Shown piece after piece: positions 25,386 through 34,531 of a DNA stretch of 64,000 bases. Each line of letters opens with the position of its first letter. Position 1 is the stretch's first letter. The stretch comes from Lachnospiraceae bacterium AM93-12TA (GTDB lineage Bacteria > Bacillota > Clostridia > Lachnospirales > Lachnospiraceae), in assembly GCA_027698105.1 (NCBI GenBank), contig JAQERH010000015.1, forward strand, positions 1-64,000, written 5' to 3'. A model generated the notes under the pieces. The model had not been told where the DNA came from, did no database searches, and was given only the letters and a program-made list of their open reading frames with translations. Made by a program: the position numbers and the translations under genes.

Positions 25386-26831
25386 CTAATATCCAATCAG
25401 CCAGTCGTAAAGCTCCTGGTATTTAAGCGCAGAGCTGTCCCAGGAGAAATCTGCCGCCATTGCCCGGTCGATAATCTTGTTCCACTCCCGTTTTCTGTTA
25501 TAGAATACATGCTTTGCATAGCGGATCGTATCCAGCATCTCATGGGCGTTGTAATTGGCAAAGGAAAATCCGGTTCCTGTGCCCTCGTACTCATTATAGG
25601 GCCATACTGTATCTTTCAGGCCGCCTGTCTCTCTGACAATCGGAACTGTACCGTAGCGCAGCGCCATCAGCTGGCTCAAACCGCATGGCTCGAACAGGGA
25701 CGGCATAAGAAAGGCATCGCAGGCCGCATAAACCTTATGGGACATCTCCTCAGAATAATAGATATTGGCGGAAACACGGCCATTGTACTTCCAGTCATAA
25801 TGACGGAACATATTTTCATATTTCTCATCGCCGGTTCCCAGCACTACCAGCTGTACGTCATCCGTACAGATCTCGTCCATCACGCACTGAATCAAGTCAA
25901 ATCCCTTCTGATCCGTCAGACGTGAAACAATGCCAATCATAAATTTCTTATCATCCTGTTCCAGTCCCAGCTGCTGCTGAAGGGCTCTCTTATTCTTTAC
26001 TTTTTCCTTGCGGAAGGTTCGCACACTGTAGTTCTGAACAATCAGCGGATCTGTCTCCGGGTTGAAGTCACTGTAGTCAATTCCATTGACAATGCCTCGC
26101 AGGCTGCCTGCTCTGGCCCGCATCAGACCATCCAGTCCCTCTCCATAGAAAGGCGTCTTTATCTCCTCGGCATAGGTACTGCTTACCGTGGTAATGGCGT
26201 CGGCATACACAAGCCCGCCCTTTAACATGTTTCCGTCCTTGTACGCCTCCAGCTTGTCAGGGGTAAAGTAGTAGTCCGGAAGTCCGGAAAGGCGCTGAAT
26301 CGTCTTCACATCCCAGACACCCTGGAATTTCAGGTTGTGGATGGTCATTACAGACTTCATGTTCCGGAAGAATTCTCCATCGTGGAATTTATCTTTTAAG
26401 AATACGGGGATCAGACCGGTCTGCCAGTCGTGACAGTGCACCACATCCGGCTGAAAGCCGATCACAGGCAGGCTGGAGAGAGCTGCCCGTGAGAAGAATG
26501 CAAACTTCTCCAGGTCGCAGTACCAGTCTCCATAAGGCTTGGAACCGCAGAAATAGCTCTCATTATCAATGAAGTAAAAGGTAATTCCCTCATAGACATA
26601 CTCAAGAATTCCTACATAACGGCTCTGTCCCAAATAATCCATGTAGAAATGATTCAGATATTTCATGTCGTTTCGGAAGGATTCCTTGATGCAGAGATAC
26701 TTGGGGATCATAACCCTCACGTCAAAATACTCCTTATCAAAGCATTTCGGCAGGGATCCCACTACATCCGCCAGCCCTCCTGTCTTGATAAAAGGAACCG
26801 CTTCTGAAGCTATAAAAAGAATTTTTTTCAT
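25386..26831 (-). CDS. glgA: Glycogen (starch) synthase, ADP-glucose type
   Basis: A 481 aa GT5 glycosyltransferase. KILFIASEAVPFIKTGGLADVVGSLP includes the ADP-glucose-binding KTGGL motif. The C-terminal GT-B half has FEPCGLSQLMALRYGTVPIVRETGGL with the conserved Glu. It elongates glycogen from ADP-glucose. The ATG at 26831 has GGGAGG 7-8 nt upstream; an ATG five codons earlier would put that RBS inside the gene. No terminator is visible between spo0A and glgA, so the gene may be partly read from the spo0A promoter, in line with granulose accumulation at the onset of sporulation in clostridia. Confidence 0.95.
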   Translation of the reverse strand: MKKILFIASEAVPFIKTGGLADVVGSLPKCFDKEYFDVRVMIPKYLCIKESFRNDMKYLNHFYMDYLGQSRYVGILEYVYEGITFYFIDNESYFCGSKPYGDWYCDLEKFAFFSRAALSSLPVIGFQPDVVHCHDWQTGLIPVFLKDKFHDGEFFRNMKSVMTIHNLKFQGVWDVKTIQRLSGLPDYYFTPDKLEAYKDGNMLKGGLVYADAITTVSSTYAEEIKTPFYGEGLDGLMRARAGSLRGIVNGIDYSDFNPETDPLIVQNYSVRTFRKEKVKNKRALQQQLGLEQDDKKFMIGIVSRLTDQKGFDLIQCVMDEICTDDVQLVVLGTGDEKYENMFRHYDWKYNGRVSANIYYSEEMSHKVYAACDAFLMPSLFEPCGLSQLMALRYGTVPIVRETGGLKDTVWPYNEYEGTGTGFSFANYNAHEMLDTIRYAKHVFYNRKREWNKIIDRAMAADFSWDSSALKYQELYDWLIGY

Positions 26832-26857
26832 TCTGCTACCTCCCATGCATTACATTG

Positions 26858-26893
26858 CCGGACAAATCGCCAAGCAAATCCCCCTTTGTCCAG
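26858..26893 (-). other. Leader hairpin of glgA
   Basis: A 9-bp stem (CTGGACAAA / TTTGTCCGG on the minus strand, one G-U pair) with an 18-nt G-rich loop lies 27 nt upstream of the glgA start codon. It is not a terminator (no T run). Possible mRNA stabiliser or regulatory element. Confidence 0.5.
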
Positions 26894-26949
26894 ATTATAA
26901 GGTTATTATACAATAAATTTATGCATTTAGAAAGGTAGTATTATAATTT

Positions 26950-27756
26950 TTAGGAAATCCGTTTGTAGTCCAGACGAATTTTATCGGCAATCAGGGCAAT
27001 AAACTCGGAATTGGTCGGTTTGCCCTTTCCTGTGCTGACTGTGTAGCCGAACAGATCGTTAATCGTGTCCATCTCTCCCCTGTTCCAGGCCACCTCAATC
27101 GCGTGGCGAATGGCCCGCTCTACCCGGCTTGGTGTGGTATCATGCTTTTTTGCAATGGTTGGATACAGAATTTTTGTCACAGAAGTCAGCATTTCCTGAT
27201 CGCTGACGGAAATAATGATAGCGTCTCTTAAATACTGATATCCCTTGATATGAGCTGGAATTCCTATTTCATGAAGCATCTGGGTCACATCGTTTTCCAG
27301 GTTCTGCTCCATATATTCTGCTTTATTGACATAAGGCTTCACTCTTCTGCTTCCTGACAGCATCGTCGTTTTGTTTTTGTAGCCGGTCAGACGGCGCAGC
27401 TTGTCGAGAATAATCTCTCTTGTAAAAGGTTTCATAATATAATAGCTGGCTCCCAGCTTAAAGGCTTCTGCTGTCAGATTCTCGCTTCCTGCGGCTGTAA
27501 CCATAATAAAAGAGGTGCTGTCCTTCATTTCCGAGTTGCTCTTAATCTTCTCCATCACGGAAATTCCGTCCATTCCCGGCATGACAATATCCATTAAGAC
27601 GACATCTGGTCTGGTTTTCATAATCATGTTGTATGCTTCGTTGCCATTATCTGCCTTTCCTACGACATGGTAATCCTTTTCTCCCTCCAGTATTTCGCCA
27701 AGCAGCTCCAAAGTCTGCCTGTTATCATCTGCAATCGCAATATTTAACTCTGCCAT
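26950..27756 (-). CDS. spo0A: Sporulation master regulator Spo0A
   Basis: At 268 aa, full length. The receiver domain has the acidic pocket D10-D11, phosphorylated D56 in [11 protein letters not shown]87 and K109. The C-terminal Spo0A DNA-binding domain is clear ([52 protein letters not shown]). Phosphorylated Spo0A binds TGTCGAA boxes to start sporulation. Two perfect boxes and a sigma-A promoter lie upstream. SpoIVB, which precedes spo0A in many clostridia, is absent here; the upstream gene is a polysaccharide deacetylase. Confidence 0.98.
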   Translation of the reverse strand: MAELNIAIADDNRQTLELLGEILEGEKDYHVVGKADNGNEAYNMIMKTRPDVVLMDIVMPGMDGISVMEKIKSNSEMKDSTSFIMVTAAGSENLTAEAFKLGASYYIMKPFTREIILDKLRRLTGYKNKTTMLSGSRRVKPYVNKAEYMEQNLENDVTQMLHEIGIPAHIKGYQYLRDAIIISVSDQEMLTSVTKILYPTIAKKHDTTPSRVERAIRHAIEVAWNRGEMDTINDLFGYTVSTGKGKPTNSEFIALIADKIRLDYKRIS

Positions 27757-27789
27757 GCTTCATACTCCTCCTGATTTGTTTCTCTGTAA

Positions 27790-27818
27790 ATTATAATCTG
27801 GTAAAAACTGCCATTCAA
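27790..27818 (-). promoter_or_regulatory. Sigma-A promoter of spo0A
   Basis: TTGAAT (27818-27813) and perfect TATAAT (27795-27790) with a 17-nt spacer on the minus strand, 34 nt before the start codon. Confidence 0.8.
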
Positions 27819-27834
27819 TGAGATTATAACGCAA

Positions 27835-27843
27835 TTTTCGACA
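27835..27843 (-). promoter_or_regulatory. Spo0A box (0A box) near the spo0A promoter
   Basis: TGTCGAAAA on the minus strand (consensus TGTCGAA), about 17 nt upstream of the -35 hexamer. It suggests feedback control of spo0A. Confidence 0.75.
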
Positions 27844-27947
27844 TATGATGCCTGCTTCGTTTCTTTGATTTGCCTGTTTTATCCGCTATTTCCCCGACTT
27901 TCTGCTGTAAACAGCATTCTGAATGCAAATAAAAAACGGCGCTTTTT

Positions 27948-27956
27948 TGTCGAAAA
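27948..27956 (+). promoter_or_regulatory. Second Spo0A box upstream of spo0A
   Basis: TGTCGAAAA on the plus strand, 7 nt beyond the deacetylase stop codon, in inverted orientation to the first box and 105 bp from it. Confidence 0.7.
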
Positions 27957-27962
27957 GTTTTT

Positions 27963-28814
27963 TCACTGGACTGTTTTCTGAGACGGGATCTGACGTCCCT
28001 CGTGGTCGATAGAGAACTGCTCCTTACAGATCAGCTGGGAAATGGGAACCAGCTCATAACCTTTTTCCTGAAGCCCTGTAATCACCGCTTCCAGAGCTTC
28101 CGGCGTGTATTTTGCTCCGTTGTGCATAAGAATAATCGATCCGTTTCCCAGGTGTTTGTGGTTTACTACCTTATCTACAATTGCCTCTGCTCCGTAGTCC
28201 TTCCAGTCCAGACTGTCAATGTCCCATTGAATCGGATAGTAGCCCATACTGTCGGCTACGGCTACTACTTTATCATCATAATCGCCGTAAGGAGGGCGAA
28301 ATAACACCATATCCTGTCCTGTCAGCTCCTTGACCCGGTCGTGAACCTTCTGAATCTCCGCACGAATCTCTGCCTCTCCCAGCTGACTCATATTTTTATG
28401 ATTCTCACTGTGATTACCCAGATCGTGCCCCTGACTGGCTATGTATTTCACATCCTCTGGGTATCTCTCCACCCAGCCTCCTGTCATAAAAAATGTAACC
28501 TTTACATTGTGCTTTGCCAGAATCTCCATCAGCTGTCTGGTGTCCTCATTTCCCCAGGCCGCGTCAAAGGAAAGAGCTGCCTGAGGCTTTTCCGTCTGCA
28601 CACAGTAGATGGGAAGCTTCCTGTCCTTCACCTGATAATTCTTTCCCCCTGCCGCCTGAGTGGAAGCGAACACGCTTTCCGAGCAGGCTGGAGCCAGAGC
28701 CGCCCGTTCATAGAGCTTCGCCATACATCCAATGGAAAGAAGAGCTAAAAAGATCCAGAACAGAGCATTTTCCTGCAGACAGACGTGTTTTCGTTTCAAT
28801 TTAAAAAATTTCAT
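27963..28814 (-). CDS. Polysaccharide deacetylase (PdaB/NodB-like)
   Basis: A 283 aa protein with an N-terminal membrane anchor (ALFWIFLALLSIGCMAKLY) and an extracellular NodB deacetylase domain: catalytic base motif SFDAAWGNEDT, metal-binding HSENH and RPPYGDYD. AAWGN in place of the usual TFDDG is typical of the sporulation PdaB branch. It probably removes acetyl groups from peptidoglycan or spore-cortex glycan. Location immediately upstream of spo0A supports a spore-related role. Confidence 0.9.
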   Translation of the reverse strand: MKFFKLKRKHVCLQENALFWIFLALLSIGCMAKLYERAALAPACSESVFASTQAAGGKNYQVKDRKLPIYCVQTEKPQAALSFDAAWGNEDTRQLMEILAKHNVKVTFFMTGGWVERYPEDVKYIASQGHDLGNHSENHKNMSQLGEAEIRAEIQKVHDRVKELTGQDMVLFRPPYGDYDDKVVAVADSMGYYPIQWDIDSLDWKDYGAEAIVDKVVNHKHLGNGSIILMHNGAKYTPEALEAVITGLQEKGYELVPISQLICKEQFSIDHEGRQIPSQKTVQ

Positions 28815-28892
28815 GTCTTTTCCTCAAACTGAAGCTGTTACCACCAGTTTACGCGACAGGAAGCGGCGGTAGAACAAGGGCAGAGGGAACTA

Positions 28893-29762
28893 TCAGCGCT
28901 GTCCCTCTTTTTCCTCTGAATGTTTTGCATCAGCCCGGTACAGCTGATAAATCAACTCTGCGTCTGCATCAGGCCCCTGGTTTTTAATCAAGCGGTAAAG
29001 CTTCTCGATATCTTCCGGCTTCTCCTCCAGTGCCTCTGCTGATTCCTCCAGAGTCTTTCCATTCTCCACCTTACGCCTGAGAATTTCAATGAAAGCCAGA
29101 CACTGGCCCTCTGCTTTTCCTTCTAATTTTCCCTTCTGCCTGCCTTCCTCTATCTCGTCTGCAAACAATTCTCTTAATGCATCGCACATATGCTTCGCCT
29201 CCTCATACTGCTTTTTATTCGCTCTTACAATCAGCTCCATCACCGCGCTGTACAGGGGATTTTCATCTTTCCCCTGATATGCCTGGGCCAGCACTGCAAT
29301 ATCTTCCTCCACGTCGAGTCCAGGCCTTAGCCTGCTTAACCAGATGTTCTCCTTTTTAGGCAGCGCAGAGTTCTGAATGAGCTGCAGCGGAAACATCAGG
29401 CCCTCCGCGTAGAAAATCCCTGGAAATGCGGGAATAATCCGGGCGGAATGTATCTGCTCCAGATGCCGGATCAGTTTTCCCGGATAACGCCCGCTTACCA
29501 TGGTAATTGTGATCTCCTCTGGCCTGATTTCCATCACCTTCTGGGTGTCTGACTGGTACAGGCAGGCGTAAGCCATCACCTTATAAAAATCATTGATACT
29601 TAAATAATCTGACGGTCCCTTGTACTCTATAATATTATAGCGGCGGAACAGCCGGCCAATGGATTTTTCAATCCGTCTCCCCTGCTCCATTTTGATAATC
29701 AGCAAATCAATCTGCATCGCAGCCTGAAACGCCGGATGCCACTGCAGAGGTTGTTGTCTCAT
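28893..29762 (-). CDS. PD-(D/E)XK-like protein of unknown function
   Basis: A 289 aa protein. The N-terminal part resembles a Rpn/PD-(D/E)XK nuclease-like fold: an acidic residue in AAMQIDLLII and the pattern NIIEYKGPSDYLSINDFYKV, which supplies an E-x-K. The C-terminal third is charged and coiled-coil-like, with GRQKGKLEGKAEGQ and a YRLIKNQ segment. Similar proteins are multicopy in Lachnospiraceae and often misannotated. The ATG at 29762 has AAAGGAG at 7 nt; a longer frame upstream has no RBS. Nuclease activity is not established. Confidence 0.7.
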   Translation of the reverse strand: MRQQPLQWHPAFQAAMQIDLLIIKMEQGRRIEKSIGRLFRRYNIIEYKGPSDYLSINDFYKVMAYACLYQSDTQKVMEIRPEEITITMVSGRYPGKLIRHLEQIHSARIIPAFPGIFYAEGLMFPLQLIQNSALPKKENIWLSRLRPGLDVEEDIAVLAQAYQGKDENPLYSAVMELIVRANKKQYEEAKHMCDALRELFADEIEEGRQKGKLEGKAEGQCLAFIEILRRKVENGKTLEESAEALEEKPEDIEKLYRLIKNQGPDADAELIYQLYRADAKHSEEKEGQR

Positions 29763-29804
29763 GCCTTCTCCTTTCAGTATAATCAAATTTTCATCGTACA
29801 GCAA

Positions 29805-30088
29805 TGATGTTCCTTGGATTTTTGAATTTCAGCCGAAACGGCCCGAATAGAATCTTAATGAGACGGACTGCATTTGAAAGCAGCCCTTGAATGTTAAATG
29901 AATCGCAAGCGATGATTGATATGAGTATTGTAGCACAACTTTTCAGAGACTGGAAGCTGTTTTATGGCTAAGATGCCCTTTTCCAAAGCCCTTACCAGAT
30001 GATCCAGTATCCAAAAAAATTCCCACTTTTTATATAAAACCATTCTAGCATCAGTGTACAAGGGGCGACATAAACTTTGTAAAGACGC
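29805..30088. other. Gene-free stretch between the PD-(D/E)XK-like gene and the purine permease terminator
   Basis: I see no credible gene. A weak promoter-like TTCCAG, 17 nt, TACAAT on the minus strand around 29930-29960 could serve the PD-(D/E)XK-like gene, and a small CTGC/GCAG hairpin lies near 29868-29883. Confidence 0.5.
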
Positions 30089-30134
30089 AAAAAAGACGCC
30101 TTCCAGCGCCTTACACATCTGGAAAACGTCTCTT
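30089..30134 (-). terminator. Intrinsic terminator after the purine permease gene
   Basis: On the minus strand AGACG and TCCAG segments pair with CTGGA and CGTCT around a 12-nt loop, with a small internal loop, followed by six T. It lies about 35 nt past the stop codon. Confidence 0.85.
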
Positions 30135-30167
30135 TCAGCATTTATGATATGAATGAATTTCTTTTCC

Positions 30168-31565
30168 CTATTCTTCCTTCTCCTCCGGAAGCAGCACATT
30201 CAGGATAATCGCCACCAGCGCAGCCGGTACGATTCCGGAACCGCCAAAGATCAGCTGTACGCTCTGAGGCAGATGGGAGAGGATTCCGCTGTTTGCTCCG
30301 ATTCCATATCCCAGACCCAGGGCTACTGATACAATGGTAATGCTTCTTGGAGTCAGCGGCTTCTTTGTAACCAGCTGAATTCCGCTCATAACAATGGAGG
30401 AAAACATCATGACTGCCGCTCCTCCCAGCACGCTCTGGGGCATAATGGAAACCAGCGCAGCCAGCTTTGGCAGAAGGCCGCATAAAATCAGGAAAACAGC
30501 TCCTGTGGCCAGGGCAAAACGGTTGACAATCTTTGTCATGGCTACCAGTCCTACATTCTGGCTGAAGGAAGTGTTTGGGAGAACTCCAAACAGAGCGGCA
30601 AAGCTGGATCCGATACCGTCACAGATAATTCCTCCTGACAGCTCTGAGTCTGTAGCCTCGCGTCCCATTCCGCCCTCCATAACGCCGGAAATGTCTCCCA
30701 CTGTCTCCACAGCTGTTACCACAAACATGATAAGAACCGGAATAACGGCTCTCCAGTCAAAGACAGGCTTCACCGGCATCAGTCTGGGGACAGAAAACCA
30801 GCTGGCCTCCGCCACCTTGTCCCAGTTTAAAACCCAGGCCTTGGTGTACTCCACTCCTTCCGCCGTCACACCTGTAGTCGGAAGCACCAGTCCCATAATG
30901 CCTGCGGCAATATAGCCCACGATAATTCCAATCAAAATAGAGGAGGAACTTGTCATCCCCTTTGTTCCGTGCTTTAACACAACGATTACGACTAAAACAA
31001 GGGTTCCCAGAAACAGATTTTCAACACTTCCGAAATCTGCCGCCTTATCTCCTCCGCCAAAGGAATTCACTCCCACTGCAATCAGGGAAAGACCGATGGA
31101 AAGCACCACTGTTCCCGTTACAAGAGCCGGGAAAAAGCGGCGCAGGGGCTTCAAAAACAAGCCTAAAATCCCCTCGAAAATCCCCCCTAAAATAGAGGCC
31201 ATCATAATCGAACCATAGGCCAGAATTCCTCCGCCCATGACTCCTGCAACACTGTTAAATACGCCGATAAATCCGGAGCTTGTTCCCATAATAACCGGAA
31301 CCTTTCCTCCTACCGGACCGATGGCGTAGAGCTGCACAAGTGTTACAATTCCTGCTATCAGCATCGCATTCTGAAGCAGATCCACCTGCAGGGTGGCAAA
31401 TTCCTGCGTATTGGCAAGGCCGCAGGCACCTGTAATAATTAAAAGCGGGGTTAAATTTCCCACAAACATGGCCAGTACATGCTGAAGTCCCAGCGGGATG
31501 GCCTTGCAGAGCGGAAGCTTTCCATAAAAGTCATACTCTGCTCCCTTTGTCTCTTTTTCACTCAT
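30168..31565 (-). CDS. NCS2-family xanthine/uracil-type permease
   Basis: A 465 aa transporter of the NCS2 (nucleobase:cation symporter 2) family with about 14 membrane segments. QHVLAMFVGNLTPLLI at the N-terminus and the family motif NTSFSQNVGLVAMT are clear. The branch looks like xanthine/uric-acid permeases (PbuX/PucJK type), but uracil is not excluded. It has an AAAGGAG RBS and its own promoter-like element. No purine riboswitch was recognised in the 160-nt leader. Confidence 0.92.
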   Translation of the reverse strand: MSEKETKGAEYDFYGKLPLCKAIPLGLQHVLAMFVGNLTPLLIITGACGLANTQEFATLQVDLLQNAMLIAGIVTLVQLYAIGPVGGKVPVIMGTSSGFIGVFNSVAGVMGGGILAYGSIMMASILGGIFEGILGLFLKPLRRFFPALVTGTVVLSIGLSLIAVGVNSFGGGDKAADFGSVENLFLGTLVLVVIVVLKHGTKGMTSSSSILIGIIVGYIAAGIMGLVLPTTGVTAEGVEYTKAWVLNWDKVAEASWFSVPRLMPVKPVFDWRAVIPVLIMFVVTAVETVGDISGVMEGGMGREATDSELSGGIICDGIGSSFAALFGVLPNTSFSQNVGLVAMTKIVNRFALATGAVFLILCGLLPKLAALVSIMPQSVLGGAAVMMFSSIVMSGIQLVTKKPLTPRSITIVSVALGLGYGIGANSGILSHLPQSVQLIFGGSGIVPAALVAIILNVLLPEEKEE

Positions 31566-31612
31566 TGTTCCCTTTCTCCTTTATCTGTTCCTTTCCTCAG
31601 GACAGCTTCAAC

Positions 31613-31641
31613 AGTATACCGCATTTTTTCAGCCATGTATA
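31613..31641 (-). promoter_or_regulatory. Predicted promoter of the NCS2 permease with repeated GGTATAC motif
   Basis: TATACA (31641-31636) and TATACT (31618-31613) with a 17-nt spacer on the minus strand. Two copies of GGTATAC, 23 bp apart, overlap both hexamers and could be regulator half-sites. Confidence 0.5.
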
Positions 31642-31728
31642 CCAATGAGCCAGGGTTTATTCATTATTTTTTGTAATGAAAAACAGAGTGAAATACTTAT
31701 AAACAGAGTATTCTGTATATTTGATCTT

Positions 31729-32562
31729 TTACTCCATATATCTTGATTTCAGAAGAGCGATTTCCCGAGCATATCCGTCCAGCTCATTGGGAGTCTCCAG
31801 ATAAAATGGAAGCTTTTTAAGGGCCGAATGATTGATCACCCGCACCAGCGCCTCCAGGCCGATATATCCTTCTCCGATTCGGGCGTGGCGATCCTTGCGG
31901 GCTCCCAGAGGATTCTGGCTGTCATTCAGGTGAACAGCCTTCAGGCGTGAAAGGCCAATCACCTGGTCAAACTCTGTAAGCACCTCGTCCAGGTGGTCAG
32001 CAATGTCGTATCCCGCGTCCCACACATGGCAGGTGTCCAGGCACACTCCCATTTTTTCATTCAGTTCCACCCGATCCAGAATTTCTCTAAGCTCTTCAAA
32101 ATTCCTTCCCACCTCGCTTCCCTTGCCTGCCATGGTCTCCAGAAGCACTGTGGTAGTCTGTTCCGGCTTTAAAATCTGGTTGAGCATATCGGAAATATAG
32201 GCAATTCCCGTCTCCACTCCCTGCTTTACATGGCTTCCCGGATGAAAGTTATAGAGATTTCCCGGCGTAAACTCCATTCTTCTCAGATCATCCTCCATTG
32301 TATTTCTGGCAAAGGTGCGGATTCCCTCATCTGCCGAACAGCCGTTTAAGGTGTAGGGCGCATGGGCCAGAATAGGGGCGATGCTGTTCTGCTCTGCAAA
32401 GTCTAAAAATGCCTTCACATCCTCCTGATCCAGTTCCTTCGCCTTTCCCCCTCTTGGATTTCTCGTAAAAAACTGAAAGGTCCCTCCGTCTATTTTTTTC
32501 GCTTCCTTCCCCATTGCAAGATATCCCTTAGAGGAAGAAAGATGACATCCGATTCTAAGCAT
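31729..32562 (-). CDS. nfo: Endonuclease IV (AP endonuclease)
   Basis: A 277 aa TIM-barrel AP endonuclease. [20 protein letters not shown], the [13 protein letters not shown] segment and the metal-binding motifs [39 protein letters not shown] and ETPN are all present. It cleaves DNA 5' to abasic sites in base-excision repair. It starts 27 nt after the ABC permease gene and is probably transcribed with it. Confidence 0.96.
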   Translation of the reverse strand: MLRIGCHLSSSKGYLAMGKEAKKIDGGTFQFFTRNPRGGKAKELDQEDVKAFLDFAEQNSIAPILAHAPYTLNGCSADEGIRTFARNTMEDDLRRMEFTPGNLYNFHPGSHVKQGVETGIAYISDMLNQILKPEQTTTVLLETMAGKGSEVGRNFEELREILDRVELNEKMGVCLDTCHVWDAGYDIADHLDEVLTEFDQVIGLSRLKAVHLNDSQNPLGARKDRHARIGEGYIGLEALVRVINHSALKKLPFYLETPNELDGYAREIALLKSRYME

Positions 32563-32589
32563 AGATTCATTCTCCTGTCTGTTTTTTCT

Positions 32590-33591
32590 CTATTCAGCCG
32601 TCGTTTTTTCCGGCTGCTGTTTCTTGTCTTCTTTCCTGTTTCTCCTGATTCCGTTTTCTCTTTTGTCTGTTTTCTCTCTGTTCCAGAAAACATACCTGCT
32701 TCTCTCGCAGGCAGGCGTCACTACTACAACAGCTGCCCCAATCAGCAGGACTGCTGTCAGAATCTGAGCTGCAATACTGATCCCGGTCCAGTGTTCGATC
32801 ACGAAATTCTGCTGGTGCGCTCCAAACAGCTGTTCCAGCGTCCCCACCACATCACTGTCTCCGGCCTGCTGATTAATCATGGTGTAAAACGTCACAGCCG
32901 GATTGAGAAGCATCATATAAATACTTCCTCCTGAGCTGGCCTGCCTGATCACATTGTCAACTGCATCCATATAGCTGCTGATCTCATTCTGCGACATTCT
33001 GTATGCAAAAATATTAGCGCCATAGGTTCCCGCCACCAGAAAAATAATGGTCACATAGGAACATACATTGGCTAACGTAGATCTTTTAAAAAGCGCTGAA
33101 AAAAACACTCCGACAGCGCCGGAAAAAAGTGCCACTGTCACATAACAGAGAAGAAGCTGAACCATATCTGTGGCAGTAATTCCACCGTAGACGAATACCA
33201 GAGAGAGGACAGGGAAGCTGGACAGAACCAGCAGAAGCATGGTGGTAAATGCAGCTGCCAGCTTTCCCAGAACAATATCTCCAGGCTTCATGGTAGTAGT
33301 CAGCATCAGATCCAGTGTCTGCCGCTCCCGCTCCCCGCTGATGCTGTTGGAAGTCAGAGCCGGCATAATAAACATCAGCATAATAAACTCTATGGATGCC
33401 ACAAACACATAGAGCTGCAGAAAACGGGAATACTGAATCTCCGCCGTCATTTTTACCTGCTCCACTGCTGAATACATATTGAAAAGAGCCACAGCACTCA
33501 AAATTCCATTAAAAATCATCAGAATCATTGCCATGCGGACGCTTCTGCTGCCCACTTTCAGCTCTCTTTTATAAACAGGATTCATCTTCAT
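32590..33591 (-). CDS. ABC-2 type exporter permease
   Basis: A 333 aa membrane protein from the ATG at 33591 (MKMNPVYKRELK). It has six hydrophobic segments and the ABC-2 pattern SISGERERQTLDLMLTTTMKPGDIVLGKL. The C-terminal 40 residues are strongly basic and acidic (EKTDKRENGIRRNRKEDKK). The first 23 nt overlap the ATPase gene, so the two are coupled. Relatives occur in GldA/GldF-like or NatAB-like exporters. Confidence 0.88.
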   Translation of the reverse strand: MKMNPVYKRELKVGSRSVRMAMILMIFNGILSAVALFNMYSAVEQVKMTAEIQYSRFLQLYVFVASIEFIMLMFIMPALTSNSISGERERQTLDLMLTTTMKPGDIVLGKLAAAFTTMLLLVLSSFPVLSLVFVYGGITATDMVQLLLCYVTVALFSGAVGVFFSALFKRSTLANVCSYVTIIFLVAGTYGANIFAYRMSQNEISSYMDAVDNVIRQASSGGSIYMMLLNPAVTFYTMINQQAGDSDVVGTLEQLFGAHQQNFVIEHWTGISIAAQILTAVLLIGAAVVVVTPACERSRYVFWNREKTDKRENGIRRNRKEDKKQQPEKTTAE

Positions 33592-34531
33592 GTACCAGCA
33601 CCGCCTTTTCTCCCATATGATCTGTAATCTGCATAAATATTGTCTCCAGGCTTCCCTTTTCACGCATAAATCCGTTCACCATTACCTCTGCATCTATCAG
33701 ATGCTGTAAAAGCAGCGCCTCGTCCTGCTTATCACCGTTAAAGCCTACTTTAATCTCCTCTCCTTTGACGGCAATCGTCTGCACGCAGGGATGGCTCCGC
33801 AGAATAGACATGGCAGTCTCCCTTCCCCTGAATATCGTAATCAGAAGAGGATTCGAGGAATTAACACGCTCCAGAATCTGCTCCATACTGCCGGACAGGG
33901 CCATTCTGCCCTGCTCAATGATTCCGATACTGGTACACATTTCTGACAGCTCTGACAAAATATGGGAGCTGACGAGAAGAGTCTTTCCCTGTTCCCGCAG
34001 TTCCTTCAAAATTCCGGTAAATTCCAGCCTTGTCCTGGGATCCAGGCCCGACGCCGGCTCGTCTAACACAATCAGCTCCGGATCGTGAATCAAAGCCCTG
34101 GCCAGACAGAGTCTCTGCTTCATTCCCCTGGAAAGTCCATCCACAAAGAAATCGGCCTTGTCCTCCAGCTTCATCTGCTCCAGCAGCAGACCACAGCGCT
34201 TTCGCGCCTCCAATCCTTCGATGCCGTAGCAGGATGCAAAAAATTCCATATACTCTGATACCTTCAGATTATCATACACACCAAAAAAGTCCGGCACGTA
34301 GCCCATTTTCTGTTTCAGGCGCTTCCGGTCCCGCAGTCCGTCCATGCCGTCGATCACAATGCTTCCACTGTCAGGATGCAGCAGACCTGTAATAATCTTG
34401 ATCGTCGTCGTCTTTCCAGCTCCATTGGGGCCTACAAAGCCGAAGAGCTCTCCCTTTTCGATTGTCATGTCAAGCCCGTCCAGGGCCTGAAAATTGCCGT
34501 ATTTTTTTCTCAAGTCTCTGATTTCCAGCAT
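33569..34531 (-). CDS. ABC-2 type exporter ATPase
   Basis: A 320 aa ATPase with Walker A GPNGAGKTT, signature LSRGMKQRLCLARAL and Walker B LIVLDEPASGLD. The C-terminal extension is typical of NatA/GldA-like exporters. The start codon overlaps the stop of the large surface protein (TAATG), so translation is coupled to it. Confidence 0.92.
   Translation of the reverse strand: MLEIRDLRKKYGNFQALDGLDMTIEKGELFGFVGPNGAGKTTTIKIITGLLHPDSGSIVIDGMDGLRDRKRLKQKMGYVPDFFGVYDNLKVSEYMEFFASCYGIEGLEARKRCGLLLEQMKLEDKADFFVDGLSRGMKQRLCLARALIHDPELIVLDEPASGLDPRTRLEFTGILKELREQGKTLLVSSHILSELSEMCTSIGIIEQGRMALSGSMEQILERVNSSNPLLITIFRGRETAMSILRSHPCVQTIAVKGEEIKVGFNGDKQDEALLLQHLIDAEVMVNGFMREKGSLETIFMQITDHMGEKAVLVHEDESCL

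Noticed and set aside
29894..30199. 101-codon open frame on the minus strand downstream of the purine permease
   Set aside because: It overlaps the permease end and runs straight through the intrinsic terminator at 30089-30134, with no RBS or family similarity.
31566..31728. Purine riboswitch upstream of the NCS2 permease
   Set aside because: The conserved aptamer core and its flanking helices were not found; only a promoter-like element and short repeats are present.
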